DNA of 64,000 nucleotides from Nocardioides anomalus (GCF_011046535.1 NZ_CP049257.1:2480001-2544000), one strand, 5' to 3'; positions 20,459-32,145 are shown, counted from the stretch's first letter. The notes: generated from the letters alone by a model not told the origin. Made by a program: numbers and translations.

Positions 20459-21636
20459 TTGAACCGCAGCGTGTCGAGGTAGGACTGGGCGTTGCGCCGG
20501 GTCTCGCCGACCGAGTCGCCGCCGAACTTCTCCAGCACGGCGTCGGCCAGGACCAGCGCGACCATGGCCTCGGCCACGATGCCGGCGGCGGGCACGGCGC
20601 ACACGTCGGAGCGCTGGTGGTGCGCGGTCGCCTCCTCACCGGTGGCCACGTCCACGGTGCGCAGCGCCCGCGGGACGGTGGCGATCGGCTTCATCGCCGC
20701 GCGGACCCGCAGCACCTCACCGGTGGTCATGCCGCCCTCGGTGCCGCCGGAGCGGCCCGAGACCCGGCGGATGCCGTCCTCGGTCGGGACGATCTCGTCA
20801 TGAGCCAGCGAGCCCGGCGTCGCGGCCAGCGCGAAGCCGTCGCCGACCTCGACGCCCTTGATGGCCTGGATGCCCATGAGCGCGCCCGCCAGGCGCGAGT
20901 CGAGCCGGCGGTCCCAGTGCACGTGGGAGCCCAGCCCCGGCGGGAGCCCGTGCACCACGACCTCGACCACGCCACCGAGGGTGTCACCGTCCTCGTGGGC
21001 CTGGTCGATCCGCTCGACCATCTGCTTGCTCGTGTCGGCGTCCAGGCAGCGGACCGGGTCGGCGTCCAGCCGCTCGACGTCCTCGGGCGCCGGCCAGAGG
21101 CCGTCGGGGGCACGGACGCCGCCCAGCTCGATGACGTGGGACACGATCCGGGCGCCGACGGACTGCTCCAGGAAGTTCGAGGCCACCCGGCCCAGCGCGA
21201 CGCGGGCCGCGGTCTCGCGGGCCGACGCGCGCTCGAGGACCGGTCGGGCCTCGTCGAAGGCGTACTTCTGCATGCCGGCCAGGTCCGCGTGCCCGGGCCG
21301 CGGCCGGGTCAGCGGGGCGTTGCGCGCGGAGCCCTCGAGGAGCTCCGGGGCCACCGGGTCGGCCGACATCACGGTCTGCCACTTGGGCCACTCGGTGTTG
21401 CCGACCTCGATCGCGACCGGGCCGCCCTGGGTCTCGCCGTGGCGCACGCCGCCGACGAGGGTGACCTCGTCCTGCTCGAACTTCATCCGGGCGCCGCGGC
21501 CGTAGCCCAGCCGGCGACGGGCCAGCGCCTCGCGCACGTCGTCGGAGGTCAGCCGGACGTGGGCCGGGAGCCCCTCGAGGATGGCCACCAGGGACGGGCC
21601 GTGGGACTCACCCGCGGTCAGCCAGCGCAACGTCAC
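20455..21636 (-). CDS. aroC: Chorismate synthase
   Basis: Final shikimate step, converting EPSP to chorismate with reduced FMN. The 393 residues fit the family. Signatures are the N-terminal [35 protein letters not shown] near residue 115, and the C-terminal [27 protein letters not shown] start at 21636; 13 bases separate it from the upstream prepilin peptidase gene. Confidence 0.98.
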   Translation of the reverse strand: MTLRWLTAGESHGPSLVAILEGLPAHVRLTSDDVREALARRRLGYGRGARMKFEQDEVTLVGGVRHGETQGGPVAIEVGNTEWPKWQTVMSADPVAPELLEGSARNAPLTRPRPGHADLAGMQKYAFDEARPVLERASARETAARVALGRVASNFLEQSVGARIVSHVIELGGVRAPDGLWPAPEDVERLDADPVRCLDADTSKQMVERIDQAHEDGDTLGGVVEVVVHGLPPGLGSHVHWDRRLDSRLAGALMGIQAIKGVEVGDGFALAATPGSLAHDEIVPTEDGIRRVSGRSGGTEGGMTTGEVLRVRAAMKPIATVPRALRTVDVATGEEATAHHQRSDVCAVPAAGIVAEAMVALVLADAVLEKFGGDSVGETRRNAQSYLDTLRFK

Positions 21637-21649
21637 GGGAGGAAGTCTC

Positions 21650-22402
21650 TCAGCCGTACAGCGCGTCCAGCACAGGCTGTCCGAGGACGACCCCCAGCAG
21701 GGCCCCCAGCAGCATGAAGGGACCGAACGGGTAGTCGCGCCGGCGGCGCACCACCGACAGCAGCCCGCCGAGGAGCCCGCCGAGCAGGACCCCGGCCCAG
21801 ATGGCCACGACCAGCTCCGCCCAGCCGACCCAGCCCAGGGCCAGCCCGAGCACCCCGGCGAGCCGCACGTCGCCGTACCCCAGCCCGCTGGGGTAGATGA
21901 ACCACAGCAGGAAGAACCCGCCCCCGTAGGCCAGCCAGCCGAGGCCGGTGCGCTCCAGGTCGCCCACGTCCGCGCCCGAGGCGAAGAAGGCCACGACCAC
22001 GGCCACCAGGGTCACGGCGTACGCCGGCGCGATCAGCCGGGTGGGCAGCAGCCGGGTGCGCCAGTCGATGACCGCCAGCGCCACGCCGACCGGCACCAGC
22101 GGCAGCAGCACGACCAGGTCGGCGTCCCACCCGGTGACCAGGCCGATCGCGGCCGCGGCGACGCCCGAGGCCACCGCGGCCTGCCAGGCCAGCCCGGGGC
22201 GGGCCGCGATCGCGGCGTAGGCCTCCTTGGGCTCCTCGGGCGGCCCCTCGTCCAGGGGCGTGGTGTCGTCCTCGCCCTTGTCGGGCTCCTCCGGCTCGCC
22301 CAGCTCGGGCTCGGGCACGCGGGCGATGAGGGTCGGCACGAACCCGCCCGCGGCCACGCCGGCCAGGCCGGTGACCAGCGCGGTGACGGGCTCGGGCGTC
22401 AC
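21650..22402 (-). CDS. Prepilin peptidase (A24 family), short form
   Basis: A 250-residue membrane aspartyl protease that cleaves type IV prepilin-like leaders. Both catalytic Asp are visible: the first in [16 protein letters not shown] and the second in the GxGD motif [19 protein letters not shown]. About seven hydrophobic segments follow an N-terminal acidic Pro/Glu-rich loop ([16 protein letters not shown]). The Cys-rich N-methyltransferase domain of PilD is missing. The GTG at 22402 overlaps the aroE stop; the longer upstream frame lies inside aroE. No pilin genes are in this window; the position inside the aro cluster is conserved in actinobacteria such as Mycobacterium. Confidence 0.88.
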   Translation of the reverse strand: MTPEPVTALVTGLAGVAAGGFVPTLIARVPEPELGEPEEPDKGEDDTTPLDEGPPEEPKEAYAAIAARPGLAWQAAVASGVAAAAIGLVTGWDADLVVLLPLVPVGVALAVIDWRTRLLPTRLIAPAYAVTLVAVVVAFFASGADVGDLERTGLGWLAYGGGFFLLWFIYPSGLGYGDVRLAGVLGLALGWVGWAELVVAIWAGVLLGGLLGGLLSVVRRRRDYPFGPFMLLGALLGVVLGQPVLDALYG

Positions 22403-23226
22403 CGCCCGGACCGTGCGGACAGCTCGCCCTCGGCGGCCTCGCGCATCGCGTCGACGGGGACGTCGTCGCGACCCGTCATGGCCCGGAGCTGGTCGGCGGC
22501 CTGGGCCAGCAGCAGGTCGAGCCCGTTGATGACAGTGCGGCCGCCGCGCTGCGCGGCCGCCGCCAGCGGCGAGGGCCACGGCTCGTAGATGACCTCGAAG
22601 ACCAGCGGCAGGTCGGCCGTCGCGGCGAGCAGGTCGGGGGTCTGCACCGAGGCCGGCACCGTGGAGACCAGCACGTCGCCGGACAGCCCGGTCACCCCGG
22701 CCAGCTCGACCACCTCCACCTGCGGCCGGGACGGGTGCCCGACCACGGCGTGCACGGTCTCACCGGCGCGGGCCGGGTCGCGGACCGCGAGCGTGGCGTG
22801 GCGCATCCCGCGCTCGGCGAGGGCCAGCAGGACCGAGGTGGCGGTCGCGCCGCCGCCGAGGACGACCGCGCGCTCGACCGCACCGTCGTGCGCCTCCAGC
22901 ACCGCCATCGCGCCGGTCACGTCGGTGTTGAGCCCGCGCCGGGTGCCGTCCTCCTCCAGGAGCAGGGTGTTGCAGACGCCGGTGGCGTCCACCCACGGGT
23001 CGTGCGAGGTCAGCAGCGGCACCGCCTCGCGCTTGAGCGGCGCGGTGAGCGAGAGCCCGCGCCACCGGCCCGGGTCGAGGTCGTCGACGAACCCGGCCAG
23101 GTGGCCGGCGGCGACGAGGACGGCGTCGTACTCCCAGCCCTCCAGCCCGAGCGCGTCGTAGGCCGTGTTGTGGATGACCGGGGACAGCGAGTGCTGGATC
23201 GGGTCCCCGAGGACCGCACACCTCAT
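22399..23226 (-). CDS. aroE: Shikimate dehydrogenase
   Basis: Reduces 3-dehydroshikimate to shikimate with NADPH. The 275 residues start with the shikimate-binding motif AVLGDPIQHSLSPVIHNTAY; the catalytic Lys is in LSLTAPLKREAVPLL near residue 66, the NADPH motif in RAVVLGGGATATSVLLAL near residue 122, and VINGLDLLLAQAADQL near the C-terminus. The ATG start is 22 bases from the mltG stop. First gene of the aro block. Confidence 0.95.
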   Translation of the reverse strand: MRCAVLGDPIQHSLSPVIHNTAYDALGLEGWEYDAVLVAAGHLAGFVDDLDPGRWRGLSLTAPLKREAVPLLTSHDPWVDATGVCNTLLLEEDGTRRGLNTDVTGAMAVLEAHDGAVERAVVLGGGATATSVLLALAERGMRHATLAVRDPARAGETVHAVVGHPSRPQVEVVELAGVTGLSGDVLVSTVPASVQTPDLLAATADLPLVFEVIYEPWPSPLAAAAQRGGRTVINGLDLLLAQAADQLRAMTGRDDVPVDAMREAAEGELSARSGR

Positions 23227-23248
23227 GGGGCTCCTCCTGGTGGTGGGT

Positions 23249-24403
23249 CTAGCAGCGGTCGGACTGGGTGTCGCAGTACTCGTCGAGCTCGGCCCGCAGC
23301 GCCGCGAACTCCTCCGGGGTGGTGGCGAACTTCGTCTCCCCGGTAGCCAGGTTGACCGTCACGTAGTAGAACCACGGGCCGTCGGCCGGGTTGAGCGCCG
23401 CCTCGATGGCCGCCTGGCCGGGCGCCTCGATCGGCCCGGGCGGGAGCCCCTTGTGCTTGTAGGTGTTGTACGGCGAGTCGGCCACGGAGTCGATCTCGTC
23501 CTGGGTGAGCCGGGCGATGCCGGGCTTGCCGAGGGCGTAGTTGACGGTGGCGTCGATCTGCAGGAAGCCGGCCGACGGGTTGGGGTCGATCTCGAGCCGG
23601 TTGTAGATGACCCGGGCGATCTTGGCCGTGTAGTCCCCGCGGCCCTCCGCCTCCAGCATCGAGGCGATGGTCATCATCTGCTGCGGGCTGTAGCCGAGCT
23701 CCTGCGCCTTGGCCTCCAGGTCGGTGTCGGCCGCCGCCTGCTTCCACCGGTCGACCATGTCGCGCAGCATGTCGACGGGCTGCTCGTCGGGGCCGAAGGA
23801 GTAGGTCGCCGGGAACAGGTAGCCCTCGGCGCTGCCGCCGGCGTAGTCGGGCAGGCCCAGCGACGGGTCCTTGAGCGCCTTCTCGAACTGCGCCTTCTTG
23901 AAGTCGGTCTTGTCGGTCAGCACGTCGATGATCTGGCCGACCTGCAGCCCCTCGGGGATGGTCACGGCGTTGGTGACGATGTTGCTCGGGTCGACCAGCA
24001 CGTCGACGACGTCGGAGGCCTTCATCTGCTTCTGCAGCGGGTAGGCGCCGGCCTGGATGGCGTCGGTGCCCGGCGCGCCGGCCGCGGCGTCCAGGAAGGC
24101 GTCGACCGAGGCCACGATGTCCTGGGCCTTGAGGTTGCGGGCCATCACCGAGACGGTGTCGCCGGGCTTGACCTCGAAGGTGACGTCCTCGCCGCCCGGG
24201 CCGGGGTAGTCCTCGGCCGAGCTGAACTGGTCCTTGATCTTGTCGATCCCGGTCGTGACGCCCCAGTACGCCGCGCCGGCCAGCAGGGCCAGCACGACCA
24301 GCGCGATGAGGCAGCCCGGTCCGCGACGGCGCTGGCGCGGTGCGCGACGGCTGCCCGCGGGCCGCGGCTCCTGGTCGCCGAGGAGGCTGTCCATGTCGGT
24401 CAT
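23249..24403 (-). CDS. mltG: Endolytic murein transglycosylase MltG
   Basis: Cuts nascent peptidoglycan strands at the membrane. The 384-residue protein has a basic cytoplasmic N-terminus, one transmembrane helix at about 31-48 (CLIALVVLALLAGAAYWG), a LysM-like region after 70 (VTFEVKPGDTVSVMARNLK) and the YceG domain. The catalytic Glu is E251 in TIASMLEAEGRGD. The family end motif SPYNTYKHKGLPPGPI is near residue 320. ATG at 24403 chosen for spacing five bases after the ruvX stop; longer frames overlap ruvX. Confidence 0.95.
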   Translation of the reverse strand: MTDMDSLLGDQEPRPAGSRRAPRQRRRGPGCLIALVVLALLAGAAYWGVTTGIDKIKDQFSSAEDYPGPGGEDVTFEVKPGDTVSVMARNLKAQDIVASVDAFLDAAAGAPGTDAIQAGAYPLQKQMKASDVVDVLVDPSNIVTNAVTIPEGLQVGQIIDVLTDKTDFKKAQFEKALKDPSLGLPDYAGGSAEGYLFPATYSFGPDEQPVDMLRDMVDRWKQAAADTDLEAKAQELGYSPQQMMTIASMLEAEGRGDYTAKIARVIYNRLEIDPNPSAGFLQIDATVNYALGKPGIARLTQDEIDSVADSPYNTYKHKGLPPGPIEAPGQAAIEAALNPADGPWFYYVTVNLATGETKFATTPEEFAALRAELDEYCDTQSDRC

Positions 24404-24408
24404 GGTGG

Positions 24409-24882
24409 TCAGGTCTCCTCGATGGTCTCGCCCGGCGGGCTGCCGCTGGCGCGTTCGGTGTCCAGCACGTGCTGGAGGATCACGACGGCGGCGGCCTGGT
24501 CGACCACCGCGCGGCGCTTGGCCCCCGAGCGCCCTCGGTCGCGCAGCATAGCCTCCGCGCTCACCGTGGTGAGCCGCTCGTCGGCCAGCCGCACGGGCAC
24601 CGGCGCCACGCGTCGGGCCAGCTGCGCGGCCCACGCGCGCACCTTGGCGGCCGCCGGGCCCTCGCCGCCGGCCAGCGAGCGCGGGAGCCCGACGACGACC
24701 TCCAGCACCCGCTCGGGGTCGCCGTCCTGCTCCTCGCGCAGCAGCTCGACGAGCCGGTCCAGGTCGCCGCGACCACGCTTGACGGTCTCCACCGGGGTGG
24801 CGAGCAGGCCGGACGGGTCGCTGCGGGCCACCCCGATCCTGGCGTCACCCGGGTCGAGGCCGATGCGGACGCCGCTACGCAA
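24409..24882 (-). CDS. ruvX: Putative pre-16S rRNA nuclease / Holliday junction resolvase-like (YqgF)
   Basis: A 157-residue RNase H-like protein; the family processes the 5' end of 16S rRNA. Key parts are [17 protein letters not shown] with the first catalytic Asp, [33 protein letters not shown] and the last acidic residue in [15 protein letters not shown]. The start appears to be TTG at 24882, which overlaps the alaS end by eight bases; no later start keeps the RIGLD motif. Sits between alaS and mltG as in most actinobacteria. Confidence 0.93.
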   Translation of the reverse strand: MRSGVRIGLDPGDARIGVARSDPSGLLATPVETVKRGRGDLDRLVELLREEQDGDPERVLEVVVGLPRSLAGGEGPAAAKVRAWAAQLARRVAPVPVRLADERLTTVSAEAMLRDRGRSGAKRRAVVDQAAAVVILQHVLDTERASGSPPGETIEET

Positions 24883-27619
24883 CCGTCCCGACCTCGGCGC
24901 GGACCGCGGCCAGCGCCTCGTCGATGCGGGACACGTCGGTGCCGCCGCCCTGCGCGACGTCGTCCTTGCCGCCGCCCTTGCCGCCGACCAGCGGACCGAC
25001 CACCCGGACCAGCGCGTTGGCGCTCAGCCCGCGGGCGCGCGCCTCGTCGTTGGTGGCCGCGACGACGGAGACCTTGCCGTCGGCCTCACCGATGACCACG
25101 ACCACGCCGGGCTGGCCCTGGGGCAGCCGCCCGCGCACGTCGAGCGCGAGCGTGCGGGTGTCGCCGCCGGACGCGCCGGGCGCCGACGTGGCGACCAGGG
25201 CCACGCCGCCGACCTGCTCGGCACCGGCCGCGAGCTCACCGGCGCGCGCGAGCAGCTGGCCGACGCGGACCTTCTCGAGCTCCTTCTCGGCCGCGCGCAG
25301 CTTCTCGACGATGTCGTGGACCCGCTCGGGCAGCTCCTCGGGACGCGCCTTGAGCGTCTCGGAGAGCTGGTTGACCAGCACGTGCTCGCGGGCCAGGAAG
25401 CGGTAGGCGTCGGAGCCCACCAGGGCCTCGACCCGGCGCACGCCGGAGCCGATGGAGGACTCGCCCAGCAGCTTGACCACGCCGAGCTTGCCGGAGCTGC
25501 CCGCGTGGGTGCCGCCGCACAGCTCACGCGCCCAGTCGCCGACGGACACGACGCGCACCTGGTCGCCGTACTTCTCACCGAACAGCGCCATCGCGCCGGA
25601 GCGCACGGCCTCGGCCTGGCTCATGATCTCGGCGTGGACCTGGAGGTCGTCCAGGATCACGTCGTTGACCCGCGCCTCGACATCGGCCATCACCGACGCC
25701 GGGACCGAGCCCGCGGCGGAGAAGTCGAAGCGGAAGCGGCCGGGCGCGTTCTCCGAGCCGGCCTGGGTCGCGGTCTCGCCGAGCGCCTCGCGGAAGGCCT
25801 TGTGCACCATGTGCGTCGCGGTGTGCGCGCGCGAGATGGACAGGCGGCGCTGCAGGTCGACCAGTGAGTGCGCCTCGAGGCCGGGCGTGACCTCGCCATT
25901 GAGCACGGTCGCCTTGTGCACGATCAGCCCGGTGATCGGCGACTGGACGTCCTCGACCCGCAGCCGCGCGCCGTTGGACAGCTCGATGACGCCCTGGTCG
26001 GCGAGCTGGCCGCCGCCCTCGGCGTAGAACGGGGTGCGGTCGAGGACCAGCTCCACCTCGTCGCCCTCGGCGGCGCTCTCGACCACCCCGTCCGCGGTCA
26101 CGATCCCGGCCACCCGGCCGTCGGTGACGGTCTCGGAGTAGCCGGTGAAGTCGACCGGCGCACCCATCGCGTCCGCGACCGTGCGGTACGCCGTACCGTC
26201 GCGGTAGGCGCCCTTCTTGGCGCGCGCGTCGGCCTTGGCCCGTTCGCGCTGCTCCTGCATGAGCCGGCGGAAGCCGACCTCGTCGACGTCGAGGCCCTGC
26301 TCGGAGGCCATCTCCAGGGTCAGGTCGATGGGGAAGCCGTAGGTGTCGTGCAGCGCGAACGCGCGGTCCGCGGACAGCTCGTGGCCGCCGGACTGCTTCA
26401 CCTGCGCGGTCGCGGTGTCGAAGATCGCCGTGCCAGCGCGCAGGGTGGAGCGGAACGCCTCCTCCTCGGCGTAGGCCACGGTGGCGATCCGGTCCCAGTC
26501 GTGGTGCAGCGCGTCGTAGGTCTCGCCCATCTTGTCCCGGCTGACCGGCAGCAGCTCGGGCAGCACCGGGTCCTCGCAGCCCAGCAGCCGCATCGAGCGG
26601 ATCGCGCGGCGCATCAGGCGGCGCAGGACGTAGCCGCGGCCCTCGTTGCCGGGCGTGACGCCGTCACCGATGAGCATGAGCGTGCTGCGCACGTGGTCGG
26701 CCACGACCCGGAAGCGGACGTCGTCGCCGTGGTCGGCGCCGTAGCGGCGGCCGGTGATCTCCTGGGCCTTCTCGATGACCGGGAACATCACGTCGATCTC
26801 GTACATGTTGTCGACGCCCTGGAGCAGGAACGCGACGCGCTCCAGCCCCATGCCGGTGTCGATGTTCTGCTTGGGCAGCGAGCCCGCGATGTCGAAGTCG
26901 TCCTTGGAGCGCACCGCGCTGAGCTCGTCCTGCATGAAGACGAGGTTCCAGATCTCCAGCAGCCGGTCCTCGAGCTTGGTCGGCATGTCCGGACCGAGGT
27001 CGGAGACCTCGAAGTCCGGGCCGTGCTCGGGGCCGCGGTCGTAGAGGATCTCCGAGCAGGGGCCACCCGGCCCCGGGATCCCCATCGACCAGTAGTTCTC
27101 CTTCTTCCCGAGCTTGAGGATCCGGTCCTGGGGCAGCCCCGTGACCTTCATCCACAGCTGCAGCGCCTCGGCGTCGTCGACGTAGACGCTCGGGTAGAGC
27201 CGGCTCTCCTCGAGGCCCCAGCCGCCCTGCTCGCGCGGCTTGGTGACCAGGTCCCAGGCCAGCTCGATGGCGCCCTGCTTGAAGTAGTCGCCGAACGAGA
27301 AGTTGCCGCACATCTCGAAGAACGTGCCGTGCCGCGTGGTCTTGCCGACGTCCTCGATGTCCGGGGTGCGGATGCACTTCTGCACGCTGGTCGCGCGCGG
27401 GTACGGCGGCGTCTCCTGGCCGAGGAAGAACGGCTTGAACGGCACCATCCCCGCGTTGACGAACAGCAGGGTCGGGTCGTCGAGCAGGAGCGAGGCCGAG
27501 GGCACGGCCGTGTGGGCGCCCACCTGCCCTCCCCGCTCGAAGTGCGCGATGAAGTCCCGCCGGATGCTCGCGCTGCTCACGTCGCTCACGTTGCTCGCGT
27601 CGCTCGTGGTGGAGTCCAT
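24875..27619 (-). CDS. alaS: Alanyl-tRNA synthetase
   Basis: Charges tRNA-Ala; 914 residues, full length. Class II catalytic motifs are in the first 250 residues ([43 protein letters not shown]). The editing domain has zinc-site motifs [16 protein letters not shown] near residue 580 and [15 protein letters not shown] near 690. The C-Ala domain includes [18 protein letters not shown] start at 27619, sharing one base with the stop of the upstream small gene. Confidence 0.98.
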   Translation of the reverse strand: MDSTTSDASNVSDVSSASIRRDFIAHFERGGQVGAHTAVPSASLLLDDPTLLFVNAGMVPFKPFFLGQETPPYPRATSVQKCIRTPDIEDVGKTTRHGTFFEMCGNFSFGDYFKQGAIELAWDLVTKPREQGGWGLEESRLYPSVYVDDAEALQLWMKVTGLPQDRILKLGKKENYWSMGIPGPGGPCSEILYDRGPEHGPDFEVSDLGPDMPTKLEDRLLEIWNLVFMQDELSAVRSKDDFDIAGSLPKQNIDTGMGLERVAFLLQGVDNMYEIDVMFPVIEKAQEITGRRYGADHGDDVRFRVVADHVRSTLMLIGDGVTPGNEGRGYVLRRLMRRAIRSMRLLGCEDPVLPELLPVSRDKMGETYDALHHDWDRIATVAYAEEEAFRSTLRAGTAIFDTATAQVKQSGGHELSADRAFALHDTYGFPIDLTLEMASEQGLDVDEVGFRRLMQEQRERAKADARAKKGAYRDGTAYRTVADAMGAPVDFTGYSETVTDGRVAGIVTADGVVESAAEGDEVELVLDRTPFYAEGGGQLADQGVIELSNGARLRVEDVQSPITGLIVHKATVLNGEVTPGLEAHSLVDLQRRLSISRAHTATHMVHKAFREALGETATQAGSENAPGRFRFDFSAAGSVPASVMADVEARVNDVILDDLQVHAEIMSQAEAVRSGAMALFGEKYGDQVRVVSVGDWARELCGGTHAGSSGKLGVVKLLGESSIGSGVRRVEALVGSDAYRFLAREHVLVNQLSETLKARPEELPERVHDIVEKLRAAEKELEKVRVGQLLARAGELAAGAEQVGGVALVATSAPGASGGDTRTLALDVRGRLPQGQPGVVVVIGEADGKVSVVAATNDEARARGLSANALVRVVGPLVGGKGGGKDDVAQGGGTDVSRIDEALAAVRAEVGTVA

Positions 27620-27885
27620 CAGCCCCTGCCCTCCTGTTCTGGTGTCGGTCCTGCGGTCAGCTCTGGTCTTCCATGAGGCGTGAGCGAGAGGCGCTCGCGC
27701 AACTGCGTTTCGGCCTCGGCCTTGCCCTGGGCCACCTCGTCGCGGAACATGCGCGCGCCCACGGCCAGGCCGTTGAGCCGGTCCTGGACGCCGTCGACGG
27801 TGAACGCCTCGGCCACCCGGCGGCCACGGACCATCGCGTAGACCGCCGCCCCGGCTCCGGCGACGAACCAGAGCCCCCGGTTCAT
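27619..27885 (-). CDS. DUF6167-like small membrane protein
   Basis: 88 residues. The N-terminal hydrophobic stretch [20 protein letters not shown] suggests a membrane anchor, followed by a helical charged part with [22 protein letters not shown], similar to small proteins found next to alaS in Streptomyces (DUF6167); that assignment is from memory of the pattern. ATG start at 27885 overlaps the upstream stop by four bases (ATGA), and its stop overlaps the alaS start. Function unknown. Confidence 0.8.
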   Translation of the reverse strand: MNRGLWFVAGAGAAVYAMVRGRRVAEAFTVDGVQDRLNGLAVGARMFRDEVAQGKAEAETQLRERLSLTPHGRPELTAGPTPEQEGRG

Positions 27886-28328
27886 GCGGCGGTGCCCTCC
27901 CGCTGGCGAGCGGCCCACTCGCGGCGGAAGTCGCGCAGGTCCGCGCGGCGCTGCTTGCGCGAGCGCTTGACCTCCTGGCGCACGTGGAAGCGGATCCGGT
28001 TGCGGGTCTCGGGCGCGAGCGCGCGGCGTACGCCGTGCAGCAGCGACGCCGTCTGCACGACGGTCTCCTTGAGCAGCAGGTCGGCGAAGACCGGGGCCGG
28101 CACCGTGGGCGCCGGCGCGACCGGCTCCTCGGGCTCGCCGACCCGGGTGATCACGAACTGCGGCTGGGGCGCGGGGACCGGCTCGGCCGGCGCCGCCGGG
28201 GCCGCCGGCTCGGCCAGGGACCGCTCCAGGGTGCTCCTCAGGGTCCGCTCGAGCCCGCGCACCCGCCAGGCGAGCGCACCGACGAGCACGGCCAGCAGGC
28301 CGGTCGCGACGAGCAGCACCCAGACCAT
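27882..28328 (-). CDS. Hypothetical single-pass membrane protein
   Basis: 148 residues, family not recognised. Residues 2-20 ([19 protein letters not shown]) form a transmembrane helix, then a Pro/Ala-rich linker (about 41-79), then a basic helical C-terminus ending in [17 protein letters not shown]. Such a layout suits a membrane-tethered scaffold with a nucleic-acid-like basic tail, but no function can be assigned. It overlaps the DUF6167-like gene by four bases and lies 11 bases after rarA, so it is part of the rarA-alaS gene string. Confidence 0.7.
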   Translation of the reverse strand: MVWVLLVATGLLAVLVGALAWRVRGLERTLRSTLERSLAEPAAPAAPAEPVPAPQPQFVITRVGEPEEPVAPAPTVPAPVFADLLLKETVVQTASLLHGVRRALAPETRNRIRFHVRQEVKRSRKQRRADLRDFRREWAARQREGTAA

Positions 28329-28339
28329 GGGAACCGACC

Positions 28340-29692
28340 CTACCTGCCGCGGATGATGCGGCGGACCCGCGCCCAGCGCTCCTTGATCGCCGCCTCGGCG
28401 CCGAGCTCGGTGGGCCGGTAGTACTCCGCGTCGGCGACCACGTCGGGGAGGTACTGCTGCTCGGCGATGCCGTACGGCGCGTCGTGGCTGTAGGTGTAGC
28501 TCGTGCCGTGGCCGACCTTCTTGGCGCCGTCGTAGTGCGCGTCGCGCAGGTGCGGCGGGACCGAGCCGATCCGGCCCGCGCGCACGTCGGCCTGGGCCGC
28601 ACCGATCGCGGTGGTGACGGCATTGGACTTGGGGGCGACGGCCAGTGCGATGGTGGCCTGGGCCAGGTTGAGCCGCGCCTCGGGCATGCCGATGAGCTGC
28701 ACGGCCTGGGCGGCGGCCACGGCCGTGGTCAGGGCGGTCGGGTCGGCCAGCCCGATGTCCTCGCTGGCCAGGATGACCAGGCGGCGGGCGATGAAGCGCG
28801 GGTCCTCTCCCGCCTCCATCATCCGGGCCAGGTAGTGCAGGGCCGCGTCGGCGTCGGAGCCGCGCACCGACTTGATGAAGGCGCTGGTCACGTCGTAGTG
28901 CTGGTCGCCCTGCCGGTCGTAGCGGACCGCGGCCTGGTCCACCGCGGTCTCGGCGGTGGCCAGGTCGATGGTCGTGCTGCCGCGAGCGGCCGCGGCGCCG
29001 GCGGCCGCCTCCAGGTAGGTCAGCGACCGCCGCGCGTCACCTCCGGCCAGCCGGACCAGGTGGTCGAGCGCCTCCGGCTCCGCGACGTACTCCCCCGCCA
29101 GCCCGCGCTCGTCCGCCAGCGCGTGGTCGAGCACCGCCCGGACGTCGTCGTCGGTCAGCGACTCCAGGCGCAGCAGCAGGCTGCGCGAGAGCAGCGGGGA
29201 GATGACCGAGAAGAACGGGTTCTCCGTGGTCGCCGCGACCAGGGTGACCCAGCGGTTCTCCACGCCGGGCAGCAGCGCGTCCTGCTGGGCCTTGGAGAAG
29301 CGGTGCACCTCGTCGACGAACAGCACGGTCTCGTGGCCGGTCGCCACCAGCTCGGCGCGGGCGGCGTCGATCGCGGCCCGCACCTCCTTGACCCCGGCCG
29401 AGACCGCCGAGACCTCGACGAAGCGGCGGTCGGTCTGCTGGCTCAGGATCGCCGCGATCGTGGTCTTGCCGGTGCCCGGCGGCCCCCACAGCAGCAGGGA
29501 CATCGAGCGGTCGCCCTCGACCAGCTGCCGCAGCGGCGAGCCCGGGGACCGCAGCTGCTCCTGTCCGACCAGCTCCTCCAGGGTGCGCGGCCGCATCCGC
29601 ACGGCCAGGGGCGCCGCGGCGTGCGTGACCGAGCTGAGCGACCCGCCACCCGTGGCCGCGGGCGCCCGCACGTCGAACAGCCCGTCGTCCAC
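28340..29692 (-). CDS. rarA: Replication-associated recombination protein A (AAA ATPase)
   Basis: RarA/MgsA clamp-loader-like ATPase acting at stalled replication forks. The 450 residues contain Walker [19 protein letters not shown] near residue 68, Walker [20 protein letters not shown], sensor 1 [13 protein letters not shown] and the C-terminal tetramerisation domain ([22 protein letters not shown]). GTG start at 29692. The two opp operons lie directly upstream on the same strand, with only 27 bases between. Confidence 0.96.
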   Translation of the reverse strand: MDDGLFDVRAPAATGGGSLSSVTHAAAPLAVRMRPRTLEELVGQEQLRSPGSPLRQLVEGDRSMSLLLWGPPGTGKTTIAAILSQQTDRRFVEVSAVSAGVKEVRAAIDAARAELVATGHETVLFVDEVHRFSKAQQDALLPGVENRWVTLVAATTENPFFSVISPLLSRSLLLRLESLTDDDVRAVLDHALADERGLAGEYVAEPEALDHLVRLAGGDARRSLTYLEAAAGAAAARGSTTIDLATAETAVDQAAVRYDRQGDQHYDVTSAFIKSVRGSDADAALHYLARMMEAGEDPRFIARRLVILASEDIGLADPTALTTAVAAAQAVQLIGMPEARLNLAQATIALAVAPKSNAVTTAIGAAQADVRAGRIGSVPPHLRDAHYDGAKKVGHGTSYTYSHDAPYGIAEQQYLPDVVADAEYYRPTELGAEAAIKERWARVRRIIRGR

Positions 29693-29719
29693 GTCCGGCA
29701 GCCTACGGACCGCCTCGGG

Positions 29720-31000
29720 TCAGCGGCCGGTCAGGCTCTTGGTCTGCAGGTCGTACCACTGGTCGCTGAAACCGGGACCACCCAGGACCGTCGGGTCCGT
29801 GGTGGCGCTGGTGTCGGCGTTGCCCTGGCCGTCGACGGCCAGCAGCGGCGCGGTCACCGGCTCGGCCGGGTGGTGGCCGATCTCGCCGGCGAAGTGGCAG
29901 GCCACCTTGTGGCGCGGCCCGATCTGGAGCAGCGGCGGCTCGACCTTGGCGCAGATCTCCTGCGCGATCGGGCAGCGGGTGCGGAACCGGCAGCCCGAGG
30001 GCGGGTTGATCGGGCTCGGCACGTCGCCGGTGAGGCGGATCCGCTCCCGGCGGCCGCCGACCTCGGCCTGCTTGACGTCGGGGACGGCGGACAGCAGCGC
30101 CTGCGTGTACGGGTGGTGCGCGTGGCTGTAGATGCTGTCGCGGTCGCCGATCTCCACGATCTTGCCGAGGTACATCACCGCGACCTCGGGACAGAAGTGC
30201 CGCACGATGGCCAGGTCGTGGGCGATGAAGAGGAAGGCGATCCCGAACTCCTTCTGCAGGTCCTGCAGGAGGTTGACCACCTGGGCCTGGATGGAGACGT
30301 CGAGCGCCGAGACCGGCTCGTCGGCCACCAGCAGCTTCGGCTGCAGGGTGAGCGCGCGGGCGATGCCGATGCGCTGGCGCTGACCACCGGAGAATTCGTG
30401 CGGGTAGCGGTTGTAGTGCTCGGGGTTGAGCCCCACGATCTCGAGCAGCTCCTGGACCCGGGAGAGCACCTGCTTCTTGGGGACGACCTTGTGGATCTCC
30501 AGGGGCGCCCCGACGATCGAGCCGACCGTGTGCCGTGGGTTCAGCGAGGTGTAGGGATCCTGGAAGATCATCTGGATCTCCCGGCGCAGCGGCTTGAGCC
30601 CGGAGCTCGACAGCTTGGCGATGTCCTGGCCGTCGAAGTCGATGCTCCCGGCCGTGGGCTCCAGCAGGCGGGTGACCAGGCGACCGGTCGTGGACTTGCC
30701 GCAGCCGGACTCGCCGACGAGCCCCAGAGAGCCGCCCTCGACGACCTCGAAGGACACGCCGTCGACGGCCTGGACCTGGCCGATGGTGCGCCGGACGACG
30801 CCGCCGGACTTCACGGGGAAGTACTTGCGCAGCTCCTCGACCCGCAGGATCGGCTTGGCGCCGACCGGGTTCTGGGTCATGGCGTGCGGCTCGAAGACCG
30901 CGCCGGGGTCGATGCCGAGCGGCTCGTCGGTGCCGTCGGTGCCGCCGGTGCCGGCGGCGTGGGCGCCGCTCGCGGTCGGCGTCTGGTTGGTCTCGGTCAC
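29720..31000 (-). CDS. oppF: Oligopeptide ABC transporter ATPase F (operon A)
   Basis: ATP-binding subunit of a peptide importer, cytoplasmic face. 426 residues; the first 50 are a low-complexity Gly/Thr-rich extension. Walker A is [15 protein letters not shown], signature [15 protein letters not shown], Walker [13 protein letters not shown]. The C-terminal oligopeptide-transporter extension has four Cys ([15 protein letters not shown] and VACHF), the pattern of an iron-sulphur-binding tail in this family. GTG start at 31000, three bases after oppD. Last gene of operon A. Confidence 0.95.
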   Translation of the reverse strand: MTETNQTPTASGAHAAGTGGTDGTDEPLGIDPGAVFEPHAMTQNPVGAKPILRVEELRKYFPVKSGGVVRRTIGQVQAVDGVSFEVVEGGSLGLVGESGCGKSTTGRLVTRLLEPTAGSIDFDGQDIAKLSSSGLKPLRREIQMIFQDPYTSLNPRHTVGSIVGAPLEIHKVVPKKQVLSRVQELLEIVGLNPEHYNRYPHEFSGGQRQRIGIARALTLQPKLLVADEPVSALDVSIQAQVVNLLQDLQKEFGIAFLFIAHDLAIVRHFCPEVAVMYLGKIVEIGDRDSIYSHAHHPYTQALLSAVPDVKQAEVGGRRERIRLTGDVPSPINPPSGCRFRTRCPIAQEICAKVEPPLLQIGPRHKVACHFAGEIGHHPAEPVTAPLLAVDGQGNADTSATTDPTVLGGPGFSDQWYDLQTKSLTGR

Positions 31001-31003
31001 GGG

Positions 31004-32104
31004 TCAGCTCCCCTGAGCCAGGTCGGGGGCGATCTCCACGAGGACTTCCTTCTCCCAGACCTCGTTGGGGTTCGCCAGGTGGCACGCCTTGAGGTGGCCC
31101 TCGCCGCGGTTGCCGGGCAGCAGCTCGGGCCGCGCGGTCCGGCACAGGTCGCCGGGCACCTTGTCGCGGTGGGCGCAGCGGGGGTGGAACGGGCAGCCGC
31201 TGGGCGGGTTGAGCAGGCTGGGCGGGTTGCCCGGGATCGGGATCAGTCGCGCGTCGGTGTCGCCGGTGACGTCCGGGACGCTGGAGAGCAGGCCCCAGGT
31301 GTAAGGCATCTCGGGGTGGGTGAGGAGCTCCTTGCACCGGCCGTACTCGACCGCGCGCCCGGCGTACATCACCAGCACGTCGTCGGCCATCTCGGCGACC
31401 ACCCCGAGGTCGTGGGTGATGATGATGATCGCGGAGTCGAACTCCCGCTGCAGGTCCTGGAGCAGGTCGAGGATCTGCGCCTGCACGGTCACGTCGAGCG
31501 CCGTGGTCGGCTCGTCGGCGATGAGCAGCCCGGGGTTGTTGATCAGCCCCATCGCGATCATGGCGCGCTGGCGCATGCCGCCGGAGAACTGGTGCGGGTA
31601 GTCGTCGACGCGCCGGTCGGGCTGCGGGATGCCGACGCGGTCGAGCATCTCGATGGCGCGCGAGCGGGCGGCGCGCTTGCTGACGTCGTTGTGGACGGTG
31701 TAGGCCTCGGCGATCTGGTTGCCCACCGTGAAGTAGGGGTGCATCGCGGAGAGCGGGTCCTGGAAGATCATCGACACCTCCTTGCCGCGCCGCTTGCGCA
31801 TCTCCTCGTCGCTGAGCGCGAGCAGGTCGGTGCCGTCGAGGACGATCCGGCCGCTGACCAGCGCGCTGGAGCCGCGGTGCAGCCCGAGGATGGCCGAGCT
31901 CGACACCGACTTGCCCGAGCCCGACTCGCCCACGATGCCCAGCGTCTTGCCGCGGGGCAGGACGAAGCTCAGCCCGTCGGTGGCCTTGACCACGCCGTCG
32001 GAGGTCGGGAAGTGCACCTTGAGGTCGTCGACGACCAGGAAGTCGTCCGCCCTCCCGGTCCTCGGGGTGCTCAGGCTGTTGTCGGTGTTGTTCGTGTCCG
32101 CCAC
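31004..32104 (-). CDS. oppD: Oligopeptide ABC transporter ATPase D (operon A)
   Basis: Second ATPase of the importer, 366 residues. Walker [18 protein letters not shown], signature [13 protein letters not shown], Walker [17 protein letters not shown] and switch His in [12 protein letters not shown]. The C-terminal tail has the four-Cys pattern ([19 protein letters not shown]). GTG start at 32104 (GADTNNTDN region); the longer frame upstream runs antisense to nothing but overlaps the permease gene in another frame and was rejected. Confidence 0.95.
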   Translation of the reverse strand: MADTNNTDNSLSTPRTGRADDFLVVDDLKVHFPTSDGVVKATDGLSFVLPRGKTLGIVGESGSGKSVSSSAILGLHRGSSALVSGRIVLDGTDLLALSDEEMRKRRGKEVSMIFQDPLSAMHPYFTVGNQIAEAYTVHNDVSKRAARSRAIEMLDRVGIPQPDRRVDDYPHQFSGGMRQRAMIAMGLINNPGLLIADEPTTALDVTVQAQILDLLQDLQREFDSAIIIITHDLGVVAEMADDVLVMYAGRAVEYGRCKELLTHPEMPYTWGLLSSVPDVTGDTDARLIPIPGNPPSLLNPPSGCPFHPRCAHRDKVPGDLCRTARPELLPGNRGEGHLKACHLANPNEVWEKEVLVEIAPDLAQGS

Positions 32105-32145
32105 GGGGTTCCTTCGCTCCTGGGTCGCTGCTGGTCTGCGTGCGG

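Noticed and set aside
27620..27680. Riboswitch or T-box before alaS
   Set aside because: The upstream gene overlaps the alaS start, leaving no leader, and no T-box sequence is visible.
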